Shown here: positions 1 to 9,719 of the stretch, one piece after another
How the letters are laid out: every line of letters begins with the position of its first letter
Numbering within the stretch: position 1 is the stretch's first letter
Assembly (NCBI GenBank): GCA_027533395.1
Contig: JAPZUF010000018.1
Coordinates: 1 to 64,000 of the forward strand
Direction of reading: 5' to 3'
Length of the DNA: 64,000 nt
Source: Cyclobacteriaceae bacterium
GTDB lineage: Bacteria; Bacteroidota; Bacteroidia; Cytophagales; Cyclobacteriaceae
The notes under the pieces: generated by a model
Seen by the model: only the letters and a program-made list of their open reading frames with translations
Database searches by the model: none
What the model was told of the DNA's origin: nothing
Position numbers and translations under genes: made by a program

Positions 1-339
1 GCACAAAAAACACCAACTACCACAACCAAGGTAACACAGATAGGAAATTCGCAAGGAGCAGCCACAGCAACAAGATGGGCCAGTGCTTACCCACATCTTT
101 TTTGCAGGTTGATTATTTGGGCTGGGATTTTACCTGAAGATTTAGAAATTCAAGCCAACAATCGTGCTTTTAAAGACCTGCCCATCCATTTAGTTTATGG
201 CAAACAAGACCCCTTTTTATCGGATGACCGAATGCTGAAGCAACAAGAAATAGAAGGCAAATTAGGCATTCAGTCTATCATTCACACCTTTGAAGGAGGA
301 CATGAAATCGAATCTGAAACTTTACTCAAGTTTAAATAG
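1..339 (+). CDS. Alpha/beta-fold serine hydrolase, C-terminal part (5' end outside window)
   Basis: The frame is open from base 1 to the TAG at 337-339, so the gene begins upstream of the window. The visible part contains a nucleophile elbow, GNSQG, encoded at about 43-57. It is followed by an acid-loop context (VYGKQDPF) and a late GGHE motif that would supply the histidine, the usual Ser-Asp-His order of the phospholipase/carboxylesterase branch of the alpha/beta hydrolases. A TTG at 109 could be read as a start, but it would remove the catalytic serine, so the longer partial frame is preferred. The end overlaps the convergent SDR gene by 8 bases. Substrate unknown. Confidence 0.7.
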   Translation, partial: AQKTPTTTTKVTQIGNSQGAATATRWASAYPHLFCRLIIWAGILPEDLEIQANNRAFKDLPIHLVYGKQDPFLSDDRMLKQQEIEGKLGIQSIIHTFEGGHEIESETLLKFK

Positions 340-1093
340 TTCTTTTAACCGTTGTGGCGCTGGCTTGTGCAGTTGGTAGGATTGTTATATCTGCTAATTG
401 AATATGTGTAGGTGCCTCCATGACATAACGAATGGTTTCGGCAATATCTTCAGCTTTTAATGGCTGAAAACCTTTATAAACCTGAGCTGCTTTTGTTTCA
501 TCACCTTTAAAGCGTACTACCGAAAATTCTGTTTCTACCATGCCAGGATGAATACCAGTTACCTTAATCCCATAAGGATTCAAATCCAGACGCATGCCTT
601 TGGTTAAAGCATCAACTGCAAACTTACTGGCGCAATACACATTTCCATTGGCATATACTTCTTTACCTGCAATGGAACCAATGTTGATGATGTGCCCACC
701 TTGGTTGTTAGCAATCATCATGTTAATGATTGGTTTGGACACATACAACATACCCTTCACATTTCCATCCATCATGGCATCCCAATCATCTATGTTGCCA
801 GTTTGTATAGGATCGAGTCCATGTGCGTTGCCTGCATTATTAATCAACACGCCAATATTTTTCCATTCTAAGGGAATCGAGTCAATAGCTTTTACAACCT
901 CATCTCGATGACGAACATCAAAATTTAAAGTGAATATGTTTGTCTTATCTTTTAATTCGTTTTCCAATTGCGCGAGCCTCTCTTTTCTTCTACCACAAAT
1001 AATGAGCGGATATTGAAGTGATGCTAATAAGCGAGCCGTTGCCGCTCCTATTCCAGCGGTTGCTCCCGTAATCAATACAATAGGTTTCTCCAT
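332..1093 (-). CDS. SDR-family NAD(P)-dependent oxidoreductase (YdfG-like)
   Basis: A classical short-chain dehydrogenase/reductase of 253 residues. The cofactor motif TGATAGIG is at residues 9-16, NNAG at about 85-88, and the catalytic tetrad can be placed at N111, S140, Y153 and K157 (YCASK). Overall pattern and length resemble YdfG-type NADP-dependent 3-hydroxy acid dehydrogenases, which act in the cytosol on small hydroxy acids; the exact substrate cannot be read from sequence. The start codon overlaps the porT stop by one base, making this the last gene of the nhaC-exonuclease-ubiE-porT-SDR operon. Confidence 0.85.
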   Translation of the reverse strand: MEKPIVLITGATAGIGAATARLLASLQYPLIICGRRKERLAQLENELKDKTNIFTLNFDVRHRDEVVKAIDSIPLEWKNIGVLINNAGNAHGLDPIQTGNIDDWDAMMDGNVKGMLYVSKPIINMMIANNQGGHIINIGSIAGKEVYANGNVYCASKFAVDALTKGMRLDLNPYGIKVTGIHPGMVETEFSVVRFKGDETKAAQVYKGFQPLKAEDIAETIRYVMEAPTHIQLADITILPTAQASATTVKRTI

Positions 1094-1851
1094 TATTGAA
1101 ACAATAAATAAATCGTGATGGTGTTGGTTGAAATGCTTTGCAAGGGTTGACCAAATGGATTGTTAGAATCTTTCAAAAGATTAGAAATGCCACGCGAGAA
1201 TCTGATTTCGGGAGAGAATTTAAATAAGGGGTAATACAAATCAAAACCAAAACCTCCTTCTAAAGCTAGGTTAAATTCACGAACAGTTAATCTTGTTTGT
1301 TGTGCATCTAAATCTTTTTTACCTCCTGCCTCAAATCCTGGTTTAATGGCCCCTAACATATACATTCGGATGTTTCCACGTCTTACGGATTTATACTTGG
1401 CAATAAAAGGCAACTCCACCATCGTTGTTTCAATGTTTTGTGTATTATCAGGTGGATTAGTAGCTAACTTAGTATAGCGGTACGTTAGTTGGTGTTCATA
1501 AAAACCTACTTGTGGTGTAATGCGCAAATCTAAAAATTCGTTTACACGATAATTAACTATAAAACCTAAAACGAAACCTTGTGTCCAAGAAGGTTCAACA
1601 GAAAAAAGTGTATCTAATCCTTGTGAAGTATAGGCATCTGCATACTTAACGCGATAACTGGAATTGTGTAATCCGATTAAGAATCCATAGCTGAATCTTC
1701 TTCTTTCATCGTAGTTTGGATTATTGCGATTTTCAAATTTCTTATTCGAATAATATTGTGCATAACTACCAACTGAAAGCAAAAGCAATGCGATGACTAA
1801 GCTTAACTTTTGAATCTTCTTAAAAAAATATGCTGTGTTTGTTATGATCAC
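1093..1851 (-). CDS. porT: PorT-family outer-membrane beta-barrel protein (T9SS-associated)
   Basis: A 252-residue protein with a basic N-terminus, a hydrophobic signal segment ending near SVGSYAQ, and alternating aromatic/polar beta-strands typical of an outer-membrane barrel. PorT/SprT is required for type IX secretion in Porphyromonas and Flavobacterium. The gene lies directly after ubiE, an arrangement I recall as recurring in Bacteroidota, and this supports the call beyond the generic barrel pattern. It starts with GTG in a GTGA overlap with the ubiE stop, indicating translational coupling. No in-frame ATG lies before the signal peptide. Other barrel proteins of this size exist, so part of the assignment rests on synteny. 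Confidence 0.75.
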   Translation of the reverse strand: MIITNTAYFFKKIQKLSLVIALLLLSVGSYAQYYSNKKFENRNNPNYDERRRFSYGFLIGLHNSSYRVKYADAYTSQGLDTLFSVEPSWTQGFVLGFIVNYRVNEFLDLRITPQVGFYEHQLTYRYTKLATNPPDNTQNIETTMVELPFIAKYKSVRRGNIRMYMLGAIKPGFEAGGKKDLDAQQTRLTVREFNLALEGGFGFDLYYPLFKFSPEIRFSRGISNLLKDSNNPFGQPLQSISTNTITIYLLFQ

Positions 1852-2570
1852 TTTTTACCTGTATAAATAGAACTGATACCAAAAGTAAGTTTTTTAGCAT
1901 GTGTTTGCTGAAATCCTACCTGATTGAGAACGTTTAAAAAAGCATTTCCGTATGGGAAGGCATCAACAGATTCGGGTAAATATTGATAGGCAGCATTGTC
2001 TTTCGATAACCAACTGCCCAACTTAGGTAAAATGAATTTAAAGTAGAATCCATACAATTGCTTGAATGGAAAACTTTCCGGTTTGGAAAACTCGAGTACA
2101 ACGACAAGACCTCCTGGTTTTAGCACACGGTAAATTTCTCTTAATCCTTTCTCTAAGTTTTCGAAATTACGAACACCAAAAGCAACTGTAACAGCATCAA
2201 AAGTTTGATCGGCAAAAGGTAGATTTTCTGAATCACCGGATTTCATTTCGATGATGGTGTGTAGATTTTTTTCTTTCATTTTTTTTCTACCTACCTCTAG
2301 CATGCCTTCAGAAATATCTACTCCAACTATTTTTTCAGGTTTTAATTCCATAGCCTGAATAGCAAAATCTCCGGTGCCAGTGGCAACATCTAATAAAACT
2401 TTGGGTTGATGAGGTTTAAGAAAAGCAATTGCTTTTTTCCGCCATAGTTTATCTATGCCTAAACTTAAAAAATGATTGAGAAAATCATATCGATGGCTGA
2501 TGTTATCGAACATTTTAGCCACTTGTTCTTTCTTTCCGGAAGTCTCGTTTTTATAAGGAAGTACTGTCAT
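1848..2570 (-). CDS. ubiE: Demethylmenaquinone methyltransferase UbiE/MenG
   Basis: A class I SAM-dependent methyltransferase of 240 residues that catalyses the last step of menaquinone synthesis, C-methylation of demethylmenaquinone. The N-terminal region [14 protein letters not shown] is the UbiE family signature, followed by the SAM-binding motif [11 protein letters not shown] and the later VAFGVRNF motif. Length matches the family. It overlaps the upstream exonuclease gene by four bases (ATGA) and porT downstream by four bases. Menaquinone would serve the complex I genes found at 41.5-48 kb. Confidence 0.93.
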   Translation of the reverse strand: MTVLPYKNETSGKKEQVAKMFDNISHRYDFLNHFLSLGIDKLWRKKAIAFLKPHQPKVLLDVATGTGDFAIQAMELKPEKIVGVDISEGMLEVGRKKMKEKNLHTIIEMKSGDSENLPFADQTFDAVTVAFGVRNFENLEKGLREIYRVLKPGGLVVVLEFSKPESFPFKQLYGFYFKFILPKLGSWLSKDNAAYQYLPESVDAFPYGNAFLNVLNQVGFQQTHAKKLTFGISSIYTGKK

Positions 2571-3172
2571 TTTAAGTTTGGCAATTGATTATACATAAGC
2601 AAACAAACCCAGGCATCGGTAGCAGCATATTCTATTTGCTTTTCAGTAAGGGTAGCTGCTTCCCAATTAGATGTTTGCGCGCTTTTTGATACTCTATAAC
2701 CCAATAACAGGCCACATAGTTTTTTAACACTTTCAACTTCTATGCCTTGTGTTTTGGTGAGTTGTGTAAGTTCCACAAAACCCCCTGGCTGGAATTTAAT
2801 GACGCGATGCAAGGCTTGTAAATCATCGCGTAAGCCAACTCCAATTTTTAGTACTGATTCATCTTCCAGAAATCGAATCAATTCTTCGGCGTAACCAGTT
2901 GATTGTGTTCTGATTAACCAGACTTTATCCATGCTGGCTAATTGGATAAGCGCAACTTTAAAGCGTTGTCCTTTTACAAAAGCTGGTCTAGTTTCCGTAT
3001 CAAAACCTAAAGGTCCAGATTTTCTGGCTTCTGATAAGGCTTTTGTTAATGCTTCGGGGGTAGTAACCACAGCAACCTTTCCTGAATAGGCAAGCAGTGG
3101 TAAATCTTGCACTTCTTCATTAGAAATTGAAACCCTGTTATTCCGATTTTCATTATTGCTTGGCGGAACCAT
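2567..3172 (-). CDS. 3'-5' exonuclease domain protein (DEDDy, RNase D-like)
   Basis: A 201-residue single-domain exonuclease. Three DnaQ-fold exonuclease motifs are visible: FDTET (Exo I, D and E), GVGLRDDL (Exo II, D) and YAATDAW (Exo III with the YxxxD tyrosine and D). It lacks the HRDC domain of full RNase D, as do many stand-alone bacterial relatives, so whether it trims RNA or DNA is undetermined. Its start lies within the last 20 bases of nhaC and its stop overlaps ubiE, so all are probably co-transcribed. Confidence 0.85.
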   Translation of the reverse strand: MVPPSNNENRNNRVSISNEEVQDLPLLAYSGKVAVVTTPEALTKALSEARKSGPLGFDTETRPAFVKGQRFKVALIQLASMDKVWLIRTQSTGYAEELIRFLEDESVLKIGVGLRDDLQALHRVIKFQPGGFVELTQLTKTQGIEVESVKKLCGLLLGYRVSKSAQTSNWEAATLTEKQIEYAATDAWVCLLMYNQLPNLK

Positions 3173-4607
3173 CGTCTGAAAATCTTCTGATCTTAATATT
3201 TAAATAAGCTTGTAACACTGTCATGATAGGACTTATGATACAGAAAAATGTATAAGGAGCATAAGCGGAAGTTGCAACACCTAACACTTTTGCCTGTGTT
3301 GCTCCGCAAGTATTCCAAGGAATGAGCACAGAAGTTACCGTGCCAGAGTCTTCTAGCGTTCTACTTAATACTTCAGGTTTAATGCCGCGCTTTCTGTAGG
3401 TATCAGCATACATTCTGCCAGGTACAGCGATGGCCATATATTGATCCGATGCCGTAAGGTTAAAGAAAATACAAGTGGCAGCTGTTGAAGCAACCAATGA
3501 ACCGGTAGAGTGCGCCCAACCGATGATTCTTTCTGCTATTACTCTTAGCATCCCACAAGATTCCATGACGCCACCAAACATCATCGCGCAGGTGATTAAC
3601 CAAATTGTATTCATCATGCCATACATCCCTCCTGTTGAAAGCAACTCGCTGATCATAGCATTGTCAGTTTTGATAGCCGTTTCTACAGACATAGCTTTCA
3701 TCACAGCTAAAAAAGAAGCTTTCAAGTAAGTAGTGTTTACCACTGCAATTTCTTTTACGATTTCTGGTTGGAAAATAATGGCAAAAACTCCACCTAGTAA
3801 TGAACCTATTAACAATGCAGGTAGTGCCGGCATTTTTTTAACAATCATAAAAATGACTAATGCTGGCACAATAAATAGCCAAGGCGTTATATTGAACTTG
3901 CTGTCAATGGCAGCTAAAACTGCTGCTGTCTCTTGTGATGTTGCTTGTGTATCGATGGTAAATCCCCAAATAAAGAATATGATTAGAGTGATAATAAGTG
4001 TAGGAATTGTTGTGTACATCATGTAACGCACGTGTGTAAACAAATCAGTACCTGCCATTGCAGGTGCTAAGTTTGTCGTGTCTGATAAAGGAGACATTTT
4101 ATCACCAAAATAAGCACCAGACACAATCGCTCCGGCAATCACTGCTTCATTAATGCCTAACGTTTTACCAATACCAAGTAAGGCAATTCCGACCGTAGCA
4201 ACTGTACTCCAGGAACTTCCTGTCGCTACTGATACAATGCAACACACAACACAAGCTGCAAAAAGAAATATGGTAGGATTTAAGATCTTTAATCCGTAGT
4301 AAATCATAGCCGGCACAATACCACTTAATAACCATGTTCCGGATAAAGCACCGATTACCATTAATATAAGAATGGCTGCCATTGCAGAAGAGATACTTTT
4401 GACGATGCTTTCTTCGATGTGTTTCCAGGAATGCCCAAGAGAAAAAGAAAAAATTGCTGCGACTCCTGCTGCCAAAACCATAGCTACCTGATTCGGACCT
4501 GACGTGGCATCTGCCCCAAAAATGATTACATTAATGAAAAGCAATAGTACCAAAACGCCTATTGGAATTAATGCTTGAACCAGTGTGGGTTGTTTTTCTA
4601 CAGTCAT
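3153..4607 (-). CDS. nhaC: Na+/H+ antiporter NhaC family
   Basis: A 484-residue polytopic inner-membrane protein with about a dozen hydrophobic segments. The segment around ATGSSWSTVATVG and the GAYFGDKMSPLSDTTNLAP stretch are the recognisable NhaC family core. NhaC proteins exchange cytoplasmic sodium for external protons. The first 20 residues form a short cytoplasmic lead before the first transmembrane helix. First gene of the operon running to 332; the 87 bases upstream to the next gene presumably hold its promoter, although no clear box was recognised. Confidence 0.88.
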   Translation of the reverse strand: MTVEKQPTLVQALIPIGVLVLLLFINVIIFGADATSGPNQVAMVLAAGVAAIFSFSLGHSWKHIEESIVKSISSAMAAILILMVIGALSGTWLLSGIVPAMIYYGLKILNPTIFLFAACVVCCIVSVATGSSWSTVATVGIALLGIGKTLGINEAVIAGAIVSGAYFGDKMSPLSDTTNLAPAMAGTDLFTHVRYMMYTTIPTLIITLIIFFIWGFTIDTQATSQETAAVLAAIDSKFNITPWLFIVPALVIFMIVKKMPALPALLIGSLLGGVFAIIFQPEIVKEIAVVNTTYLKASFLAVMKAMSVETAIKTDNAMISELLSTGGMYGMMNTIWLITCAMMFGGVMESCGMLRVIAERIIGWAHSTGSLVASTAATCIFFNLTASDQYMAIAVPGRMYADTYRKRGIKPEVLSRTLEDSGTVTSVLIPWNTCGATQAKVLGVATSAYAPYTFFCIISPIMTVLQAYLNIKIRRFSDDGSAKQ

Positions 4608-4694
4608 CTAAAACAAACAATAATGTGGGTAAAACAAGTTCGTAAGATACAAAAATAACCGAATGGAAATGGATTAAAATTTGCCAAACCTTGG

Positions 4695-6194
4695 CTACTC
4701 TACATTGGCTTTATGGAAGAATTGCTTGGCAATGTTTAGCGGGCGGAAAGTATATCTTTTTTTATCAAAATGGCTAACCTGTCTACTTAAAATGTTAGAT
4801 AATGTATGAATGGTTTTGCTTACAAATTTTCCTTTATTAAGCATCACACATTCAGCTTTAACAGCCATAGCAGCATCAGTAATTTCAGATCGGGTTGCGT
4901 AACCGGTTTTATTCATATTTTCTAAAACTTGAGTAGCCCAGATGACAGGTACATGAGCTGCTTCACAAAGCCATAAAATTTCCTCTTGAATTTCACTTAA
5001 TCTTTCAAAACCAATTTCCACAGCTAAATCTCCTCTTGCAATCATAACACCTGCTCGCTCTTCTCGCATAGCAGTTAGTAATAAGACTGGTAGATTTTTA
5101 ATGGCATCTAATCTTTCAATCTTTAAGATGATAGCTGGTTTTGATTGAGTTTTATATTGATTGATTTCGGCTTGAAGGGAAAGCAAATCATCTTCATTGC
5201 CTACAAATGAAAAGCCAACTAGATCGGCATGCTTACAAACAAAGGATAAGTTCTTTTTGTCTTCACTAGTTAAAGCAGGTATAGGCAAAACACTATCTGG
5301 AATATTCATTCCCTTTTCAATTTTTAACTGTGGTTTTTTAGTTGCAATGTTGATTATCTCAATTTGCGCATGATACTCACCTTTCTTTTTCACAATGGCT
5401 TCAAACTTGCCATCATCAAAGAAAATTCTTTCACCTTCATGTATGGCATCTATAATCTCCGCTGGCTCAACTACCAAAACAATCTCCGATTGATTTTGCC
5501 AAGGCTGAGGTATATTTTCTGCACAACAAACTCTTAGACTTTCTCCTTCAGTTAAATGAATTGCTTCAGCTAAACTACCTTTTTTCCAAATAGATTTTAT
5601 CCTGATTTTAGGTCCGGCTAAATCCATATAGATCTTACAAGTTTTACCACAACGCATAGTCGCCTTTTGCAAAGTCTCAATCAAGCTTAACCAAACTTCC
5701 TCGTTATCATGCGCACAGTTAATACGCGCAACCGTCATTCCGGCTTCTAAAAAATTTTCGAATAATTTGAAGTTTCCTGCATCTGCACCGTTTAAAGTTA
5801 CCATGATGTGCGGCATCTCCACTTGGAAATGCTTACCAAATAAATTGATTTTATTTCTTTGAACGATGGTCGTTGCTTTTTCAAAGTCACAGATATCAAT
5901 ATGGTCTACAAAGTCTGGTTGCATCCACCGGATGACTTTATTTAATTGAGCTTTTGTATGACTTTCGCTGCTTGTGAATGAGGATAAACCTAGTATGTGA
6001 AGCTTTTCCTGAATATCTCTAATATCGTGGCTGCGCAAAGTAAGGTAATGAATAAAATTGATTGCGCTTTGTACATGATTAGGATGAACTTGAGTAATAA
6101 TGGATTGGCTTTCAGTTTCATTTTGAACCATCTTAAAAGCAATGGACTTTAATTCTTCCACTAAGCCAACTTGATGTGTTGGAGTTATATCCAT
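4695..6194 (-). CDS. Pyruvate kinase-like protein with N-terminal extension, no C-terminal domain
   Basis: A 499-residue protein. Residues ~128-480 follow the pyruvate kinase TIM barrel: ARINCAH (R157, N159 in the place of the PEP/ADP-binding RxNFSHG), MDLAGPKIRI, ILKIER (the catalytic lysine position), MIARGDLAVEI and IWATQVLENM. Differences from classical enzymes are clear. About 125 residues precede the barrel, including a conserved-looking LHILGLSSFTSSESH segment. The usual MLSGETA motif reads MLNKGKF. The protein ends soon after the barrel, so the allosteric C-terminal domain is absent. Catalysis (PEP + ADP to pyruvate + ATP) is plausible but not certain. It lies seven bases downstream of the phosphate transporter gene, suggesting co-transcription. 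Confidence 0.75.
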   Translation of the reverse strand: MDITPTHQVGLVEELKSIAFKMVQNETESQSIITQVHPNHVQSAINFIHYLTLRSHDIRDIQEKLHILGLSSFTSSESHTKAQLNKVIRWMQPDFVDHIDICDFEKATTIVQRNKINLFGKHFQVEMPHIMVTLNGADAGNFKLFENFLEAGMTVARINCAHDNEEVWLSLIETLQKATMRCGKTCKIYMDLAGPKIRIKSIWKKGSLAEAIHLTEGESLRVCCAENIPQPWQNQSEIVLVVEPAEIIDAIHEGERIFFDDGKFEAIVKKKGEYHAQIEIINIATKKPQLKIEKGMNIPDSVLPIPALTSEDKKNLSFVCKHADLVGFSFVGNEDDLLSLQAEINQYKTQSKPAIILKIERLDAIKNLPVLLLTAMREERAGVMIARGDLAVEIGFERLSEIQEEILWLCEAAHVPVIWATQVLENMNKTGYATRSEITDAAMAVKAECVMLNKGKFVSKTIHTLSNILSRQVSHFDKKRYTFRPLNIAKQFFHKANVE

Positions 6195-6201
6195 TACTGA
6201 T

Positions 6202-8439
6202 TTATTTTAAAACTTGGTAATAAGCCTGATAGAATGCCTGATAACTTTCAAAAACATCTTTCATCTCTAGCATGATTCTGATTTGAAAGGTTGCTAATCG
6301 GTTGCTGATTTCTTTTTGTCTAATGCTTATAATTTCTTTTTCGATTAACTCATCGAGTGTCTGAATGCTTTTCTGAAATAGAGCAAGTTGGTTGTCATTC
6401 ATACCAGAAGCTTTTGCATTCAGCATGATTTCAGTTTTATCTTGTATCTCCAAAAATGATTGTTGAATTATTTTTATTTTATTTTGAAAAGCATCATCCG
6501 GCATAGGATGAAAATTACGATGATGCTCCAGACACAATTCTCCTATTAATTTTATACTTTGTTGAATATTTTGTAAAGCATCTAATGTTTGCATGTAATA
6601 CTTAATGATGCCAGATTGCTCTTCATTGGTATTTCTAATTAACTTGATTACTTTACCTGTATATTTTTGATCGGACAAACTAGAATTCTGAATTGTTTTA
6701 AAACTCTTCTCTAACTTACTTTTCTTTCCATCTTGAATAAATTGAAAAGTTGATGTCAATACCGATTTGTAAAGTTGCAACTGTGAAGCAATGGTTTGTT
6801 GGGTTGATTTAGTTAATCCTTTATCAAAACTGCTGATAGAATCAGGAACAAAAGCATGCTCTGTTTTTTTATGTATTTCTTCTTTTTTATTAAAAAGGAG
6901 ATGACTTCTTATTAATAAAAAGGCACAAACAAAAGTTAAAGTTAAAATCCCATATCCTTCTGTATAATATAATGTTACTGCGATAACTGCACTTCCTAAA
7001 AATGCAAATAGTGCTGTTAACAACCAGCCTCCTATTACTTGCATAACGCCAGCTATACGATACACTGCACTTTCTAAACCCCAGGCGCGATCTGCCAATG
7101 ATGTGCCCATCGCAACCATAAAAGTTACAAACGTAGTTGATAGTGGTAACTTGCTTGCCGTACCATAGGCAATTAAAGCACTTGAAATAACCAAGTTGAC
7201 AGACGCACGCAATAAATCGAAAGACGGAGCAACTTCATTTGGTTTTTGTTTGGGTTGCTTTAATTGAAAGAATCTATTATTAACAGCCTTCCATGTTTCT
7301 TTGGGTACAACACTAGTCCATACTCTACCAATGGTTAAAGCACCTGATAATAATGATCTTGAAATAAAATTGGGCTTAAATTTTTCTTCACCTTCCTCTT
7401 GCCTTCCTAAACTTACTTCTGTCTCTGTTACTTTTCTACTTTTGGCATTTGTCCAAAGTGTAATAACCATGATGATACCTGATATAATTAGTATATAAGG
7501 CGATGTTACTACTTCACCAGCTAATGCACTCATCATAAATTGATCGGCTGGCAGATTTTGCGAAGCCCAAAACTCAAAAGCAGAAAGTCCGGCAGCGGCA
7601 ACACCTATAAAATTAACTAAGTCGTTACCGGCAAATGCCATGGCTAGGGAAAATGTTCCGGCTAATACAATAATTTTTAAAGGATTGATTTTCCAAAAAC
7701 GAAGTGCTAATTCACTGATGATTGACCAGCTTGTAAAGGTGACCAACAATAACAAAATTGTGTTTTCATTGATCCATGCGCTTTGTTCTTTTGTAATCAA
7801 TGAAGTTCCTTTTAAACCCTTTATCAAAAGAAAATAAGTAATAATCATCAGGCTTAATCCACTAAAAACAGAACCCATTAATCTTACTGTCTTTTTCAAT
7901 CGAAAAGTAAAAATGGCACGTGTAAAAAAATGAACAATTGAACTCACAAAAAAAGAGACAAACACGGAAAGAAAAATACCACTTATGATGGTGAGTGCGC
8001 TTCTATAGTTAAGAATATCCTGAATTGCTTCAACGGGTTTTTGTTGTTCTATCAAAAATAAAATTCCAACAAAGAAAGATGCACCCAATAATTCAAATAC
8101 AAGCGAAACGGTTGTTGAAGTAGGTAACCCATAAGAGTTATAAATATCCAGCAGAATAACATCTGTAAACATTACTGCAAGGAAGATGATCATCACTTTA
8201 TCGAAAGTGAAAAAGGATGGTTGAAAAATTCCGCTTCGCGCTATCTCAATCATTCCTTCAGAAAAAATGGCACCTACCATAATACCAACACTGGCTATAA
8301 TGAGAATAACGCGAATGGGTGCCACTTTTGAACCAATAGCAGAGTTTAAAAAATTAACTGCATCGTTACTAACACCTACAATTAAATCGACAATAGCTAG
8401 GACAAAAAGTAAAATCAATAAGAAGATATAGAATGTCAT
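6202..8439 (-). CDS. PiT-family inorganic phosphate transporter with PhoU-like C-terminal region
   Basis: A 745-residue protein if the ATG at 8439 is used; an upstream TTG at 8445 adds two residues. Two inverted copies of the PiT signature are visible, GVSNDAVNFLNSAIGS near the N-terminus and FAGNDLVNFIGVAA in the middle, each within hydrophobic helices. After the last membrane helix comes about 220 residues of hydrophilic helical sequence resembling the PhoU/YkaA-like regulators that often partner PiT transporters. Low-affinity, ion-coupled phosphate uptake is the expected role, with the tail as a built-in regulator (inference). It is followed closely by the pyruvate-kinase-like gene. Confidence 0.87.
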   Translation of the reverse strand: MTFYIFLLILLFVLAIVDLIVGVSNDAVNFLNSAIGSKVAPIRVILIIASVGIMVGAIFSEGMIEIARSGIFQPSFFTFDKVMIIFLAVMFTDVILLDIYNSYGLPTSTTVSLVFELLGASFFVGILFLIEQQKPVEAIQDILNYRSALTIISGIFLSVFVSFFVSSIVHFFTRAIFTFRLKKTVRLMGSVFSGLSLMIITYFLLIKGLKGTSLITKEQSAWINENTILLLLVTFTSWSIISELALRFWKINPLKIIVLAGTFSLAMAFAGNDLVNFIGVAAAGLSAFEFWASQNLPADQFMMSALAGEVVTSPYILIISGIIMVITLWTNAKSRKVTETEVSLGRQEEGEEKFKPNFISRSLLSGALTIGRVWTSVVPKETWKAVNNRFFQLKQPKQKPNEVAPSFDLLRASVNLVISSALIAYGTASKLPLSTTFVTFMVAMGTSLADRAWGLESAVYRIAGVMQVIGGWLLTALFAFLGSAVIAVTLYYTEGYGILTLTFVCAFLLIRSHLLFNKKEEIHKKTEHAFVPDSISSFDKGLTKSTQQTIASQLQLYKSVLTSTFQFIQDGKKSKLEKSFKTIQNSSLSDQKYTGKVIKLIRNTNEEQSGIIKYYMQTLDALQNIQQSIKLIGELCLEHHRNFHPMPDDAFQNKIKIIQQSFLEIQDKTEIMLNAKASGMNDNQLALFQKSIQTLDELIEKEIISIRQKEISNRLATFQIRIMLEMKDVFESYQAFYQAYYQVLK

Positions 8440-8514
8440 GGACAAGTTAAAAACTTAAAATTTGTCCAAATTAATAAAGGTAATATTACCAAATTGCTAA
8501 CTTTTGTCAGCCTT

Positions 8515-9645
8515 TCAGCTGATGCTTTTTATTTCTACCTGATAAATTACTTCTCTGTCTTTTAAGTATTGCATGATGAAGTTAAAATTAATTTCATCTT
8601 TCCCTAAATATTCCGGTGGGTTAATGCCGGGATTTATAAATTTATCATTTGCCAATAAATGCAAAGCAGCTGTACAAGTGTAACCTGTTGTTCGCGCCAT
8701 AGACAAAACACCTTTATTAGTTTTATCCAACAAAGAATATCGAATCGAAACTTCTTTATTATGCTGCACGCCATCAATGTCTATGCGCATAATAGTAAAC
8801 TCTTCTTCCCCTGGTTTTAATTGCCATTTAGGAAATAACAATTTTGCCAATACATCAACAGGTTTTACCTTAACACCTTTCACTTCTATTTCATCATGCG
8901 AAAATAAACCTGTTTCTCTTAACACACGTAAGTATTCGATACAACCGGGATACCGCAATGTCTTTTCAATCATATCTGGTATCTGAGGCATCGTTTTCAT
9001 CAAAGAACGAAGTCCGTCCGAATTCCAAGCTTCCAAGGTTCCAACTTTATCAAAGAAAATAAGTTCTGGATCGGATAAAGCTTCGCGAACAACCATCTTT
9101 CCATTTTGGATATAACGAGCAGGTCGCACATATTCTTCAATAACATCAATCGGGCTAAAAACTGCTTTGTATTCGTAAGGCCACTGTCTTACTTGTGGTA
9201 AACCTCCAACCAAACAAACATATTTCTTTACCTCCATCTTTTCATTATGATAGCCAAGGATGATATTACCCATACCCGGAGCAACACCACAATCAGTGAC
9301 AATGGTTACTCCTTTCTTTTTGGCATCATCATTAAGCAAAAAAGGATCTTCAGGAAAAAACGAAATATCCACCATGTTTTTGCCAGCAGCAATAACTTGT
9401 TGCACTGTTTTAAAGCCTAAGAAACCAGGTACTGCACCTACTACCAAATCAAAATCAGCTAAGACTGTTTGAAGTTTACTCGAATCATTTACATCTAATT
9501 GAAGTGTTTTAATTTGCTTTTGCTTTAAACTTTGTAAGGCTTCCTCATTCGCATCGGCACTTGTTACATCAAAAGCTTCACTTAAATCTTCCGCCATAAC
9601 TTTGCCTACAAGTCCGGCACCCAAAACAATTACTTTCTTTTTCAT
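8515..9645 (-). CDS. Saccharopine dehydrogenase-family NAD(P)-dependent oxidoreductase
   Basis: A 376-residue protein from ATG 9645; a TTG at 9654 would add three residues. The N-terminus is a Rossmann fold (VIVLGAGLVGKVMAEDL) with acidic residues after strand 2 (TSADANEE). The C-terminal half has the saccharopine dehydrogenase-like catalytic domain with the TTGYTCTAALHLL segment. Members act on amino-acid imines, for example saccharopine dehydrogenase and lysine 6-dehydrogenase; lysine catabolism is the likeliest setting but the substrate cannot be fixed. Not obviously in an operon; divergent from the DUF4442 gene. Confidence 0.82.
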   Translation of the reverse strand: MKKKVIVLGAGLVGKVMAEDLSEAFDVTSADANEEALQSLKQKQIKTLQLDVNDSSKLQTVLADFDLVVGAVPGFLGFKTVQQVIAAGKNMVDISFFPEDPFLLNDDAKKKGVTIVTDCGVAPGMGNIILGYHNEKMEVKKYVCLVGGLPQVRQWPYEYKAVFSPIDVIEEYVRPARYIQNGKMVVREALSDPELIFFDKVGTLEAWNSDGLRSLMKTMPQIPDMIEKTLRYPGCIEYLRVLRETGLFSHDEIEVKGVKVKPVDVLAKLLFPKWQLKPGEEEFTIMRIDIDGVQHNKEVSIRYSLLDKTNKGVLSMARTTGYTCTAALHLLANDKFINPGINPPEYLGKDEINFNFIMQYLKDREVIYQVEIKSIS

Positions 9646-9719
9646 ACTTTGCAAGGATAATATTTCTGTAAAGAATTGCAGAATTACTAAATTAGAAGCG
9701 ATTAAAAAAATGATAAAAG

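Noticed and set aside
594-911. Open frame opposite the SDR gene
   Set aside because: It is antisense to a clear SDR coding sequence and has no recognisable protein pattern; the same holds for other antisense frames over nhaC, ilvE and rnhB.
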